A program made the position numbers and the translations under genes. Shown here piece after piece: positions 34,300-43,432 of a DNA stretch of 60,781 nt; the first letter of the stretch is position 1; the number at the start of each line of letters is the position of its first letter. The DNA is taken from positions 1-60,781 of the forward strand of contig URQY01000010.1 in NCBI GenBank assembly GCA_900550165.1. The letters are read 5' to 3'. Source of the stretch: an uncultured Eubacteriales bacterium. Its GTDB lineage: Bacteria > Bacillota > Clostridia > Oscillospirales > Oscillospiraceae. Under the pieces are notes generated by a model, which saw only the letters and a list, made by a program, of their open reading frames with translations, searched no databases and was not told the DNA's origin.

Positions 34300-35411
34300 A
34301 CGGCCTGCACGGTATTATCTTTGCCTATGAAAAGTCGCCCGGCCTTCGTGAGCTGACGGAGGAGCGTATGCCGGGCTCCGTGCCGTTCGGCGGGCGCTAC
34401 CGCGCGATCGACTTCATGCTCTCGAATATGCACAACGCGGGCATCACGGATGTAGGCGTCGTGCTGCACGGCAACTATCAGAGTCTCATCGACCATATCG
34501 GCAACGGCAAGACCTGGGATATGGCGCGCAAGAACGGGGGACTCAAGCTTCTGCCGCCCTTTGCCGACGAGCGCAAGTACCGCGGCGAAGCCTTCCGCGG
34601 CAAGCTCGACGCGCTCTCGGGCGTGCGGTCGTATTTGCAGGGCATCCGGCAGAAATATGTTGTCCTGTCCGACAGCGACCTCATCATCAATCTGCCGCTC
34701 CAGCGCGTGCTGGACGCGCATATCGAAAGCGGCGCGGACATCACCTGCGTCTGCACGGCGAACGGCGCATTCGTGGAGAACGCGACCTACTTCACGCTCG
34801 ACGAGGCGGGCAGGGTGAGCGAGACGCGCTGCGCGCCGCATACGGCGTCGGGCTACCGCAGCCTTGAGATCTACCTTCTGAAGCGGGACCTTCTTTTGAA
34901 ACTTGTGGAGGAGTGCGCCGCACAGGAAAAATACAGCTTCCGCCGCGATGTGCTCTGTGCCATGGGCGGAAAGAGACTCGATCTGCGCGCGTTTGTGTGG
35001 GACGGCTATGCCGCGCAGCTCAGATCGGTGCAGGAGTATTACGAGCGCAGCATGGAGCTGCTGGATACCTCCACGCGCGCAGAGCTCTTCTGCCCCGCGC
35101 GCCCCATTCTCGCAAAGGAGGATGACGAGGCTGCGTCCTATATTGCGCCGGAGACGCGCTGCGTGGATTCCCTCATCGCCGACGGCTGCCAGATCGAAGG
35201 CGAGGTGGAGGGGAGCATCCTCTTCCCGGGCGTCAGGGTCGGAAAGGGAAGCTGCGTGAAGAACTGCATCCTCTTTAAGAACGCGGCGGTGGAGGAGAAC
35301 GTGACGCTCAAGTGCGTCATCGCGGACAAAAACGTCCGTCTCCGCCGCGGCGGTACGCTCATCGGTCACGAGAGCTATCCGCTCGTTGTGAGCAAGAACA
35401 GCGTGGTCTGA
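34296..35411 (+). CDS. glgD: GlgD, regulatory subunit of ADP-glucose pyrophosphorylase
   Basis: A 371-residue paralogue of GlgC. It keeps the fold (SVPFGGRYRAIDFMLSNMHN, a beta-helix tail) but lacks the GGxGxRL nucleotide loop at its N-terminus, which here reads MNGLHGIIFAYEKSPGLREL. In Bacillota, GlgD is a largely non-catalytic partner that raises GlgC activity in a GlgCD complex. Coupled to glgC by ATGA; glgA follows after 27 bases. Confidence 0.93.
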   Translation: MNGLHGIIFAYEKSPGLRELTEERMPGSVPFGGRYRAIDFMLSNMHNAGITDVGVVLHGNYQSLIDHIGNGKTWDMARKNGGLKLLPPFADERKYRGEAFRGKLDALSGVRSYLQGIRQKYVVLSDSDLIINLPLQRVLDAHIESGADITCVCTANGAFVENATYFTLDEAGRVSETRCAPHTASGYRSLEIYLLKRDLLLKLVEECAAQEKYSFRRDVLCAMGGKRLDLRAFVWDGYAAQLRSVQEYYERSMELLDTSTRAELFCPARPILAKEDDEAASYIAPETRCVDSLIADGCQIEGEVEGSILFPGVRVGKGSCVKNCILFKNAAVEENVTLKCVIADKNVRLRRGGTLIGHESYPLVVSKNSVV

Positions 35412-35438
35412 TCGGATGGGAGAAAGGAGAGCTACGGC

Positions 35439-36872
35439 ATGAACATTTTGTATGTGACGAGCGAGGCGGCGCCCTTTTGCAAGACCGGTGGCCTTGCAGA
35501 CGTTGCGGGCAGCCTGCCGCCCTCACTCGCGGCGACGGGCGAGAGCGTGAGCGTCATCCTGCCGCTCTATGAAACGGTGAAGGACAAGTGGGGCGATCGG
35601 CTGCACTTTGAAAAGTGGACCAATGTGCGCCTTGCGTGGCGCAGCGTTTACTGCGGCCTTTTCTCTGTCGAGAGGGAGGGCGTCACGTGGTATTTTGTCG
35701 ACAACGAGAGCTACTTCCGCCGCAGCGACCTCTACGGCTACTATGACGACGGCGAGCGCTTCGCGTTCTTCTCCCGCGCGGTGACGGAGCTTTTGCGATC
35801 GCTGCCGGAGAAGCCGGACGTTGTCCACTGCAACGACTGGCAGAGCGCGCTTGTGCCCGTCTATATCAGGGACGAGGCCGTGCGCGACGATTTTTACAGA
35901 TCCATCCGCACCGTGATCACGGTGCACAATATCGAATATCAGGGTCGCTTCGGCCGCGAAACGGTCGAGGACCTCTTCGGCCTGGACCGCGGCTGGTTTG
36001 ACGGCGGCACGATCGAGTTCGGCGGGGACGTGAACCTCCTGAAGGGGGGCATCGTTACGGCGGACGCCGTGACCGCCGTGAGCCCGACCTACGCCCGCGA
36101 GCTCAAATGCGCCTACTTTGCCCACGGACTGGAAAACGTGATGCGCATGAGCGAGGGGAAGCTCCACGGGGTGCTCAACGGCATCGACATGAAGCGCTAC
36201 GACCCGGCACACGACGAAAGCCTTGCCGCGCCCTACAGCGCGGACGACCTTGCGGGCAAGAGGCAGGACAAGGCGGCGCTGCAAAAGCTCCTTGGGCTGA
36301 AGGAAGCGCCCGGCACGCCCATTCTCGCCATGGTCACGCGCCTTGTCTCGCATAAGGGACTCGACCTTGTCTGCGAGACGCTCGACACCGTCATGGAAAA
36401 GGATGTGCAGTTCGTTGTGCTCGGCAAGGGTGATGCGAAGTACGAGACCTTTTTCGAGTATGCCCGCGCGCGCTACGGCGGCCGCATGGCCGTGCACCTT
36501 GGCTACTCCGAGGAGCTTGCCATGCAGATCTACGCGGGCGCGGACCTCTTCCTCATGCCCTCGAAGAGCGAGCCCTGCGGTCTTTCGCAGATGATCGCCA
36601 TGCGCTACGGCACATTGCCCATCGTGCGCGAGACGGGCGGCCTCAAGGATACCGTCCGGGCCTACGAAGCATGGAACAGCGCGGGCAACGGCTTTACCTT
36701 TGCCAACTACAACGCGGGCGATATGTGCCATGTCGTCTGTCAGGCTATCGACCTTTACCATAACAACAGGGACGTCTACGCCCTGCTTCAAAAGCGCGGC
36801 ATGACCGCGGACTTCAGTTGGAAGCGCTCGGCGCAGGCGTACCGCGATATCTATTCCTCCATTTGCCGGTAA
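35439..36872 (+). CDS. glgA: Glycogen synthase
   Basis: A 477-residue GT5 glycogen synthase transferring glucose from ADP-glucose. The donor-binding KTGGLADVAGSLP lies at about 15-27. The C-terminal GT-B half has the KSEPCGLSQMIAMRYGTLPIV region with the conserved Glu. AGAAAGGAG precedes the ATG. Length normal. glgP follows 20 bases later. Confidence 0.96.
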   Translation: MNILYVTSEAAPFCKTGGLADVAGSLPPSLAATGESVSVILPLYETVKDKWGDRLHFEKWTNVRLAWRSVYCGLFSVEREGVTWYFVDNESYFRRSDLYGYYDDGERFAFFSRAVTELLRSLPEKPDVVHCNDWQSALVPVYIRDEAVRDDFYRSIRTVITVHNIEYQGRFGRETVEDLFGLDRGWFDGGTIEFGGDVNLLKGGIVTADAVTAVSPTYARELKCAYFAHGLENVMRMSEGKLHGVLNGIDMKRYDPAHDESLAAPYSADDLAGKRQDKAALQKLLGLKEAPGTPILAMVTRLVSHKGLDLVCETLDTVMEKDVQFVVLGKGDAKYETFFEYARARYGGRMAVHLGYSEELAMQIYAGADLFLMPSKSEPCGLSQMIAMRYGTLPIVRETGGLKDTVRAYEAWNSAGNGFTFANYNAGDMCHVVCQAIDLYHNNRDVYALLQKRGMTADFSWKRSAQAYRDIYSSICR

Positions 36873-36892
36873 CAGAAAAGGAAATTGCATTT

Positions 36893-39301
36893 ATGACCAT
36901 TGACTCCGTGAAAAACATGAAAGAAGCGCTGTGCGAGAAGCTGAAGGTCGGCTTCGGCAGCACGGTGGAAGAGGCGAGCGACGAGCAGATGCTGCGCGCA
37001 AGCGCCCTCGTCCTGCGGGACGTGATGGCCGAGCGCGGCGTGGACAGCGCGCGCCGCAGCCGCGAGCAGCACAAGAGAAGGGTGCATTACCTCTCGATGG
37101 AGTTTCTCATGGGCAGGAGCCTGATGAAGAACGCCTTTAATTTAGGCGTCGGCGAGATCCTGACCGAGGCGCTCGACGAGCTTGGCTTCCGTGCTTCCGA
37201 CATTTTTGAGAGCGAGCCCGATGCGGGCCTTGGCAACGGCGGCCTCGGCCGCCTCGCCGCATGCTATCTCGACTCCATGACGACGCTCGGTATCCCCGCC
37301 GCGGGCTACTCCATCTGCTATGAGCTGGGTATCTTCCGCCAGCGCATCGTCGACGGCCAGCAGGTCGAGCTGCCGGACAACTGGAAGGAGCTCGGCGGCG
37401 CGTGGCTGCTGCCAAAGCCGCAGGAGACGGAGACCGTGCGCTTCGGCGGCACCATCCGCCAGTTCTGGGACGGCGGACGGCTCCACGTCGTGCCGGAGGG
37501 CGCGACGGAGGTGCTTGCCATCCCCTGCGACATGGAGATCGCGGGCTACGGTACGGACAATGTGAACACGCTGCGGCTCTGGGATGCCAAGTCCCCCGTG
37601 CCGCTCGATATGTCGCTCTTTTCGCGGGGCGAATACCTGCGCGCGCAGGAGCAGCACGCCATGGCCGAGACCATCGCAAAGGTGCTCTACCCCGAGGACA
37701 ACCATCCCGAGGGCAAGAGCCTGCGCTTAAAGCAGCAGTACTTTTTCGTTTCGGCCACGGTGCAGTCCATCGTGCGCAAGCACATCGAGGTCTATGGCAC
37801 GGCGGCGAACTTCCATGAAAAGAACGTCATCCAGATTAACGACACGCACCCTGCGCTCGTCATTCCCGAGCTCATGCGCATCCTGATGGACGACGCGGGC
37901 CTCGACTGGGATACGGCGTGGCACATTACGACGCATTCCGTCGCCTACACGAATCACACGGTGCTCTCCGAGGCGCTCGAGCGCTGGCCGCAGGAGCTGA
38001 TGCAGTCGCTCCTGCCGCGTATCTGGACGATTTTGACGGAGATCGCGCGCCGCTATCAGGAAATGATCGAGAATTACTACCACGACCCCGCCAAAACGCG
38101 CGAGCTGGCCATCATCTGGGACGGTCAGGTGCGCATGGCGAACCTCTGCATCGCCGGCGGCATGGCCGTGAACGGTGTGAGCGCCCTGCACTCCGACATT
38201 CTGCGCAACGATGTCTTTAAGTACCAGTGCGCCATGGAGCCGGAGAAGTTCAAGAACGTGACGAACGGCATCGACCACCGCCGCTGGCTCGCGCAGATCA
38301 ACCCGCGGCTCGACGAGCTGGTGCGCGCGCTCACGGGCGGGGACGCGTACCTGCTGCACCCCGAAGCGCTCAAAAAGCTGGAAGCCTACGCGCACGACAC
38401 CGCCGTGCTCGACCGTCTCGGCGAGATCAAGCGCGCCAACAAGCTCGATTTTGCCGCCTACGTCAAAAAGACGCAGGGCGTCGTGCTCAATACCGACGCG
38501 ATCTTCGATGTGCAGGTCAAGCGCCTGCACGAGTATAAGCGCCAGCTTTTGAACGCGATGCACATTATCTATCTCTACCAGCAGCTTCAAAACGACCCGA
38601 ACCGCGCCATGCAGCCGCGCGTGTTCCTCTTCGGCGCGAAGGCCGCGCCCGGCTACGCCGTCGCCAAGCGCATCATCCGCCTCATCAACTCCATGGCAGC
38701 CGAGATCAACGCAGACCCCATCTGCCGCGATAAATTGCAAGTGGTCTTTTTGGAGAATTACCGCGTGTCGCTCGCCGAGCACCTGATGCCCGCGAGCGAG
38801 GTGAGCCAGCAGATCTCCACCGCCGGCAAGGAAGCCAGCGGCACAGGCAATATGAAGTTCATGATGAACGGCGCGCTGACTGTCGGCACGCTCGACGGCG
38901 CGAACGTCGAGATGCACGAGGTGCTCGGCGATGAGAATATGTTCCTCTTCGGCCTGCACGCCGACGAGGTCGTGCGCCTCAAGCGCGAGGGCTATGCCCC
39001 GCAGAAGCTCTACGCGCGCGACGAGAGCCTGCGCGCGGTGGTCGACAAGCTCAAGCAGGGCTTTTCCGACGGCAGCACTTACGAAGATATTGCCTCGCGC
39101 CTGCTGCTGAACGATGAGTATATGCTCTTGCAGGACTTTGCCTCCTACTGCGCCGCTGAGCAGCGCATGGCCGAGGCCTACTCAGCACGCGAGGAGTGGA
39201 ACCGCAAATCGCTTTACAACATTGCCCGCAGCGGCATCTTCGCCGCCGACCGCGCCGTTGCGCAGTACGCCGACACGATCTGGCACGTGGAGCACAAGTA
39301 A
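36893..39301 (+). CDS. glgP: Glycogen phosphorylase
   Basis: An 802-residue GT35 phosphorylase releasing glucose-1-phosphate from glycogen. MEFLMGRSL, GNGGLGRLAACYLDS and the PLP-lysine region ASGTGNMKFMMNGALTVG (Lys near residue 654) are all present. The ATG at 36893 follows AAAAGG. Placing degradation in the same transcript as synthesis suggests glycogen is cycled rather than only stored. A terminator closes the operon. Confidence 0.96.
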   Translation: MTIDSVKNMKEALCEKLKVGFGSTVEEASDEQMLRASALVLRDVMAERGVDSARRSREQHKRRVHYLSMEFLMGRSLMKNAFNLGVGEILTEALDELGFRASDIFESEPDAGLGNGGLGRLAACYLDSMTTLGIPAAGYSICYELGIFRQRIVDGQQVELPDNWKELGGAWLLPKPQETETVRFGGTIRQFWDGGRLHVVPEGATEVLAIPCDMEIAGYGTDNVNTLRLWDAKSPVPLDMSLFSRGEYLRAQEQHAMAETIAKVLYPEDNHPEGKSLRLKQQYFFVSATVQSIVRKHIEVYGTAANFHEKNVIQINDTHPALVIPELMRILMDDAGLDWDTAWHITTHSVAYTNHTVLSEALERWPQELMQSLLPRIWTILTEIARRYQEMIENYYHDPAKTRELAIIWDGQVRMANLCIAGGMAVNGVSALHSDILRNDVFKYQCAMEPEKFKNVTNGIDHRRWLAQINPRLDELVRALTGGDAYLLHPEALKKLEAYAHDTAVLDRLGEIKRANKLDFAAYVKKTQGVVLNTDAIFDVQVKRLHEYKRQLLNAMHIIYLYQQLQNDPNRAMQPRVFLFGAKAAPGYAVAKRIIRLINSMAAEINADPICRDKLQVVFLENYRVSLAEHLMPASEVSQQISTAGKEASGTGNMKFMMNGALTVGTLDGANVEMHEVLGDENMFLFGLHADEVVRLKREGYAPQKLYARDESLRAVVDKLKQGFSDGSTYEDIASRLLLNDEYMLLQDFASYCAAEQRMAEAYSAREEWNRKSLYNIARSGIFAADRAVAQYADTIWHVEHK

Positions 39302-39310
39302 AAATACTTA

Positions 39311-39345
39311 AAAGGAGGAACAGCAAGGCTGTCCCTCCTTTTTTT
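39311..39345 (+). terminator. Terminator of the glg operon
   Basis: AAAGGAGGaACAGC-aag-GCTGTcCCTCCTT with one mismatch, followed by T7. Confidence 0.9.
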
Positions 39346-39435
39346 GAGCATTTCACGTCTGCGGATGCGAAAAACGGAACTTTTTCGCGGAGTTTACGTC
39401 TATTATCAATAGAACAACAAAAGGAGAACTTTGCC

Positions 39436-40065
39436 ATGAAGAAGTTATTTTCCCTTGCCCTTGTGTGTTTGATGCTCTTTTCGCTCTCGGCCTGCGGGCG
39501 GGAACCGAAGGAAGAGGTGAGTGACGAAAAGCCTGTGATTTATCTTTATCCCAAGCAGGAGACCGAGGTGCGCGTGACGCTCGACCTTGCGGGTGAGCTG
39601 ACGTGTGCTTATCCCGCCTACAACGACGGCTGGAGCGTCCGTGCCGCGCCCGACGGCACGCTGACGGATGAAAACGGCCAGACCTATCGCTATCTCTACT
39701 GGGAGGGCACCTCTGCCGCGGACTACGATTTCTCCTCCGGCTTCTGCGTCGCGGGCGGGGATACTGCCGCCTTCCTCGAGGACGCGCTGGCGCGGCTGGG
39801 CCTTACCCGCGCGGAGGCAAATGAGTTTATCATCTACTGGCTGCCGCAGATGCAGGACAACGCCTACAACCTCATTTCGTTCCAGCAGGAGGTCTACACG
39901 GATTCGGCAAAGCTCGCGATCGATCCCGCACCGGAGACGATCCTGCGCGTCTTTATGGCCTGGCAGCCGTCGGAGCAGTTTGTCGACCTGCCCGCGCAGG
40001 AGCTTTCCGCGCCGGAGCGCGTAGGCTTCACAGTCGTTGAATGGGGCGGCTGCGCCGTGCAGTAG
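39436..40065 (+). CDS. Lipoprotein of an unnamed family (KPVIYLYPKQ)
   Basis: A 209-residue lipoprotein. The signal peptide (MKKLFSLALVCLMLFSLSAC) ends in the lipobox LSAC. The mature part begins with KPVIYLYPKQETEVRVTL and holds DGWSVRAAPDGTL, YLYWEG, GGDTAAFLEDALARLGL and ANEFIIYWLPQM. It looks all-beta, then alpha/beta. I have seen similar proteins in Clostridia without an assigned role and do not recognise a catalytic motif. AAAAGGAG lies before the ATG at 39436. Possibly monocistronic; a weak promoter is likely near 39390-39410. Confidence 0.8.
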   Translation: MKKLFSLALVCLMLFSLSACGREPKEEVSDEKPVIYLYPKQETEVRVTLDLAGELTCAYPAYNDGWSVRAAPDGTLTDENGQTYRYLYWEGTSAADYDFSSGFCVAGGDTAAFLEDALARLGLTRAEANEFIIYWLPQMQDNAYNLISFQQEVYTDSAKLAIDPAPETILRVFMAWQPSEQFVDLPAQELSAPERVGFTVVEWGGCAVQ

Positions 40066-40091
40066 CGCGTGTTTTCCCATATTGACAGCCA

Positions 40092-40100
40092 TGATATAAT
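40092..40100 (+). promoter_or_regulatory. Extended -10 promoter of the DEAD-box gene
   Basis: TGATATAAT (TG-n-TATAAT) 40 bases before the start codon. A TTGACA at 40082 is only seven bases away and cannot be its -35. Confidence 0.65.
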
Positions 40101-40140
40101 CATCCATGACTGAAAATATGAGAAAACAGAGGAAAACGCT

Positions 40141-41295
40141 ATGGAATTCACACAGGGCGTGCGCTTTGATTCCCTCGGCCTGACCGAGGAGGTCCAGCGC
40201 GCACTGAAAAAGAAGAATATTGAGGAGAGCACCCCCGTGCAGGCGGGCTGCATCCCGCCGATGCGCGAGTGGAAGGACGTGATCGCCAAGGCGCCCACCG
40301 GAACGGGCAAGACCTTTGCCTTCGGTATCCCCATCATCGAGCACATCGAGCCGGGCAGCGAGGAGACCGAGGCGGTCATTTTGGCGCCCACGCGCGAGCT
40401 CGCCATGCAGATCACGGCGGAGCTGCGCGACCTTTGCGTCTATCTTCCGGGCGTGCGCATCGTGTGTCTGTACGGCGGCGCGCCCATCGGCAAGCAGATC
40501 GACGCGCTCAAAAAGCACCCGCAGATCGTCGTCGCGACCCCCGGCCGCCTGAGCGACCACATGAAGCGCCGCACCGTCAAGCTCGACAACGTTAAGACCG
40601 TGGTGCTCGACGAGGCCGACCGGATGCTCGACATGGGCTTCATCCACGACGTGACGCGCATTTTGGATAAGCTCAAGAGCCGCCGCAACCTCGGGATGTT
40701 CTCCGCGACCATCTCGCGCGAGGTCATGGACATCAGCTGGATGTACCAGCGCGACCCCGAGGAGATCACCGTGCAGGCGAAAGAGGAGAACAAGCCCGAC
40801 ATCGCGCAGTACCGCATCGACGTGGGCCAGAACGACAAGGCGCACGTCATGGCGCAGATCATCCGCGCCGAGGGCCATGAGCGCGTGATGGCCTTCTGCA
40901 ACACGAAGGGCATGGCCGAGCGGCTCAAGGCGTTCCTCATGATGGAGGGCCTGGATGTGGACTGCATCCACGGCGATATCCCGCAGAAAAAGCGCGAGGC
41001 TGTCATGGCGCGCTTCCGCCGCGGCGAGCTGCCCGTCTTCGTCGCGACCGACGTCGCCGCCCGCGGCATCGACGTGGACGATGTGGACGCGGTGTTCAAC
41101 TACGACGTGCCGCAGGAGAACGAGTATTACGTTCACCGCATCGGCCGCACGGGTCGCGCCAAGCGCCGCGGCGTGGCGTATACGCTGGTGTCGGACTATC
41201 CCTCTGGGATGCGGCTGGACAGCATCGTGAAGCTCACGGGCAATGAGATCAAAAAGGCGCATCTGGATGAAAATGGGAAATTAGTCGAAGACTGA
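40141..41295 (+). CDS. DEAD-box RNA helicase
   Basis: A 384-residue helicase core without a C-terminal RNA-binding tail. Q motif ESTPVQAGCIPP, motif I APTGTGKT (about 50-57), motif Ia APTRELAMQ, motif II LDEADRMLD (about 156), motif III SAT, motif V ATDVAARGID and motif VI HRIGRTGRAKR are all intact. It would unwind RNA in ribosome assembly or mRNA decay, often in cold or stress conditions. It has its own promoter and terminator. Confidence 0.94.
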   Translation: MEFTQGVRFDSLGLTEEVQRALKKKNIEESTPVQAGCIPPMREWKDVIAKAPTGTGKTFAFGIPIIEHIEPGSEETEAVILAPTRELAMQITAELRDLCVYLPGVRIVCLYGGAPIGKQIDALKKHPQIVVATPGRLSDHMKRRTVKLDNVKTVVLDEADRMLDMGFIHDVTRILDKLKSRRNLGMFSATISREVMDISWMYQRDPEEITVQAKEENKPDIAQYRIDVGQNDKAHVMAQIIRAEGHERVMAFCNTKGMAERLKAFLMMEGLDVDCIHGDIPQKKREAVMARFRRGELPVFVATDVAARGIDVDDVDAVFNYDVPQENEYYVHRIGRTGRAKRRGVAYTLVSDYPSGMRLDSIVKLTGNEIKKAHLDENGKLVED

Positions 41296-41332
41296 CGCGG
41301 GCCTGATCCCCCGCGCCGTGCAGAAAACGAGG

Positions 41333-41376
41333 AAAAAGGAGCGGTTCTCTTTTGTAAGAGAGAACCGCTCTTTTTT
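41333..41376 (+). terminator. Terminator after the DEAD-box gene
   Basis: GAGCGGTTCTCT-tttgtaag-AGAGAACCGCTC followed by T6. Confidence 0.93.
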
Positions 41377-41419
41377 GACCTCTGCCGCCCGTCTGCGTGC
41401 GGGAAACGGACGCAATTTG

Positions 41420-41434
41420 GTAACAAATTGTAAC
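41420..41434 (+). promoter_or_regulatory. GTAAC-N5-GTAAC site upstream of the peptide-binding gene
   Basis: GTAACAAATTGTAAC lies 17 bases upstream of the -35 at 41451, a position typical of an activator. Two GTAAC units are spaced by 10 bp on one face. The core resembles the sites at 15566 and 23224. Confidence 0.4.
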
Positions 41435-41450
41435 TTTTATTCTGCCTGCC

Positions 41451-41479
41451 TTTACAAGCCGGCTTTTTTTCGATATAAT
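41451..41479 (+). promoter_or_regulatory. SigA promoter of the peptide-binding gene
   Basis: TTTACA (41451-41456), 17 bp, TATAAT (41474-41479). A small ATGCGGC...GCCGCAT hairpin (41502-41520) forms in the 5' leader. Confidence 0.85.
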
Positions 41480-41539
41480 CGCCTGTATTGACAGAATAAA
41501 GATGCGGCTCTGCGCCGCATTTGGACAGCAGGAGAGCCT

Positions 41540-43183
41540 ATGAATCAGATGAAACGGTCGTTATGCGCGCTGCTCAGCGCGCTGATGCTGCTTGCTATGC
41601 TGGCGGGCTGCGGCAAAAAGCAGGAAACGGACGAGCCCTTCGTGCTCGGTGTCAGCGTCTGCGGCGCGATCGACTCGCTCGACCCCGCGATGAACACCGA
41701 CACGGATGCCGACAGCATTTTTTACGCGCTCTACGAAAACCTGATGCGCATGAGCGACGACGGCAGCGGCGAAGCGGTGCTCGGCAACGGCGTGGCGAAG
41801 GAATATACGGAGGAGACCAATTACGACGGCACCGTGACTTATCGCTTCACGCTGCGCTCCTCCGCCCGCTGGTCGGACGGGCAGAAGGTCACGGCGGATG
41901 ACTTTGTTTACGCATGGCAGCGCCTTGCCGACCCCGCGGTGGCCTCGCCCAACCATTCGCTCATGAGCGTGGTGGCGGGCTATGACGAGGTGCGCGAGAC
42001 GGGAGATCGGACAAAGCTGCAGGTCTCGGCCAAGGATGAATCGACCTTTGTCGTCACGCTGAGCGCGCCGTGCGCGTACTTTATTGAGGGCGTCTGCACA
42101 TCGGTCGCCACGATGCCGCTGCGCCGCGACCTTGCCGAGAGCACAAAGTTCGACACGGTGAATGTTGTGAGCAACGGCGCCTACTGCGTGAGCGGCTGGA
42201 GCAAGAGCAGCGAGCTGACCGCGGCGCGCAACGAGGAATACTATGAATCGCGGCTCGTCGGCCCCGATACGCTGCGCTTTGTCTTCGCGCAGGACAGCCG
42301 GCAGGCGTGGCAGCTCTACGAAAACGGCGAGATCGACTACATTGCCCACCTGCCCGACGAGGTCATCGAGGAGTTCTCGCAGCAGGACGGCTGGTCGGCC
42401 AGAGCCATCCTTGCGACGGCCTGCGTGCTTTACAACAACGAGACGGACCTCTTTTCCAACGAGCACATCCGCAAGGCCTTTGACCTTGCCATCGACCGCA
42501 CCGCCGCAACCGCCGCCGCGGGCGCGGAGAATACCCCCGCGACGGGCCTTGTGCCCCACGGCATCCCAGATTCCGGCGAGACGGAGGACGATTACCGCAC
42601 CACCGGCGGCGAGCTGTGCGCCGTTGACCAGGAGACGCTTGCCGAGCGGCAGAGCGAGGCGCAGCAGGAACTGACCTTTGCGGGCTATTACAGCACGGCG
42701 ATGTTCCCGCCGGTCGAGCTTTTGTACGTCAGCAACACGGAAAATGACGCTGTCGCCGCGGCGCTGCAGCAGATGTGGTCCTCCACGCTCAGTGTGAACG
42801 TGATACTGCGCGGCGTGACGCAGACGGAATATGACAGCCGCGTGGAAGAGGGCAATTACGAGCTTGCACTGCAGAAGGTCATCGCGCTCTATGACGACGC
42901 GATGAGCTTTCTCGACCGCTGGTGCAGCGAGGATGAGCAGAATCTGATCAGCTATGAGAACGGCACCTACGATGTGCTGATGGGCGTTGCCAAGGAGTCT
43001 GAAAACCTGGTGGCGCGCACGGCCTTCCTACACGATGCCGAGACCATGCTGCTCAGCGAGACGGCGCTCTCACCCGTGTACTTCGACGGCACGGCCTCGC
43101 TTCTGCGCGAGGGGCTGCGCGGCGTATACAGCGACGGGCTGGGCAACAGCTACTTTACCGGCGTCCGCGCCGGCACGGAATAA
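41540..43183 (+). CDS. Peptide ABC transporter substrate-binding lipoprotein, orphan
   Basis: A 547-residue SBP_bac_5 (OppA/DppA-like) protein. The signal ends in the lipobox LAGC (about residue 25). The mature part has DSLDPAMNTDTDA, YALYENLMRMS and RSSARWSDGQKVTADDFVYAWQR, the standard OppA N-lobe motifs. No permease or ATPase genes are beside it, so it either serves transporters encoded elsewhere or works as a receptor. GCAGGAGAG lies before the ATG. Own promoter and terminator. Confidence 0.92.
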   Translation: MNQMKRSLCALLSALMLLAMLAGCGKKQETDEPFVLGVSVCGAIDSLDPAMNTDTDADSIFYALYENLMRMSDDGSGEAVLGNGVAKEYTEETNYDGTVTYRFTLRSSARWSDGQKVTADDFVYAWQRLADPAVASPNHSLMSVVAGYDEVRETGDRTKLQVSAKDESTFVVTLSAPCAYFIEGVCTSVATMPLRRDLAESTKFDTVNVVSNGAYCVSGWSKSSELTAARNEEYYESRLVGPDTLRFVFAQDSRQAWQLYENGEIDYIAHLPDEVIEEFSQQDGWSARAILATACVLYNNETDLFSNEHIRKAFDLAIDRTAATAAAGAENTPATGLVPHGIPDSGETEDDYRTTGGELCAVDQETLAERQSEAQQELTFAGYYSTAMFPPVELLYVSNTENDAVAAALQQMWSSTLSVNVILRGVTQTEYDSRVEEGNYELALQKVIALYDDAMSFLDRWCSEDEQNLISYENGTYDVLMGVAKESENLVARTAFLHDAETMLLSETALSPVYFDGTASLLREGLRGVYSDGLGNSYFTGVRAGTE

Positions 43184-43202
43184 AAATAAACAGAAAAAAA
43201 TG

Positions 43203-43242
43203 ACGGACCGGTGGCCTTTTGGAGGCTTGCCGGTCCGTTTTT
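43203..43242 (+). terminator. Terminator after the peptide-binding gene
   Basis: ACGGACCGG ... CCGGTCCGT with an inner GCC/GGC and a T5 tail. Confidence 0.9.
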
Positions 43243-43342
43243 CAGCGCTTTTGTCCGCGGCACATTTTCCCGGAATGTACACAAAATGCAACCATTTTGC
43301 CAAAAAAGGATTTTGGTTGTTCGGATTTTTTGTGCTTGGTTG

Positions 43343-43371
43343 GTTACAAATCCGGAGCGGGCTTTTATAAT
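43343..43371 (+). promoter_or_regulatory. Promoter of the SDR-AEC-GcvP-like operon
   Basis: GTTACA (43343-43348) as a modest -35, 17 bp, then a perfect TATAAT (43366-43371). About 60 bases of leader precede the SDR gene. Confidence 0.75.
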
Positions 43372-43432
43372 GACGGCATAAAGGGAAGACATCCTAAGTT
43401 CATTCAAACAATGCATAAAGGAGAGTAAGAAT

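Noticed and set aside
40082..40100. TTGACA plus TATAAT before the DEAD-box gene
   Set aside because: Seven-base spacing is impossible for SigA; the -10 is taken as an extended -10 instead.
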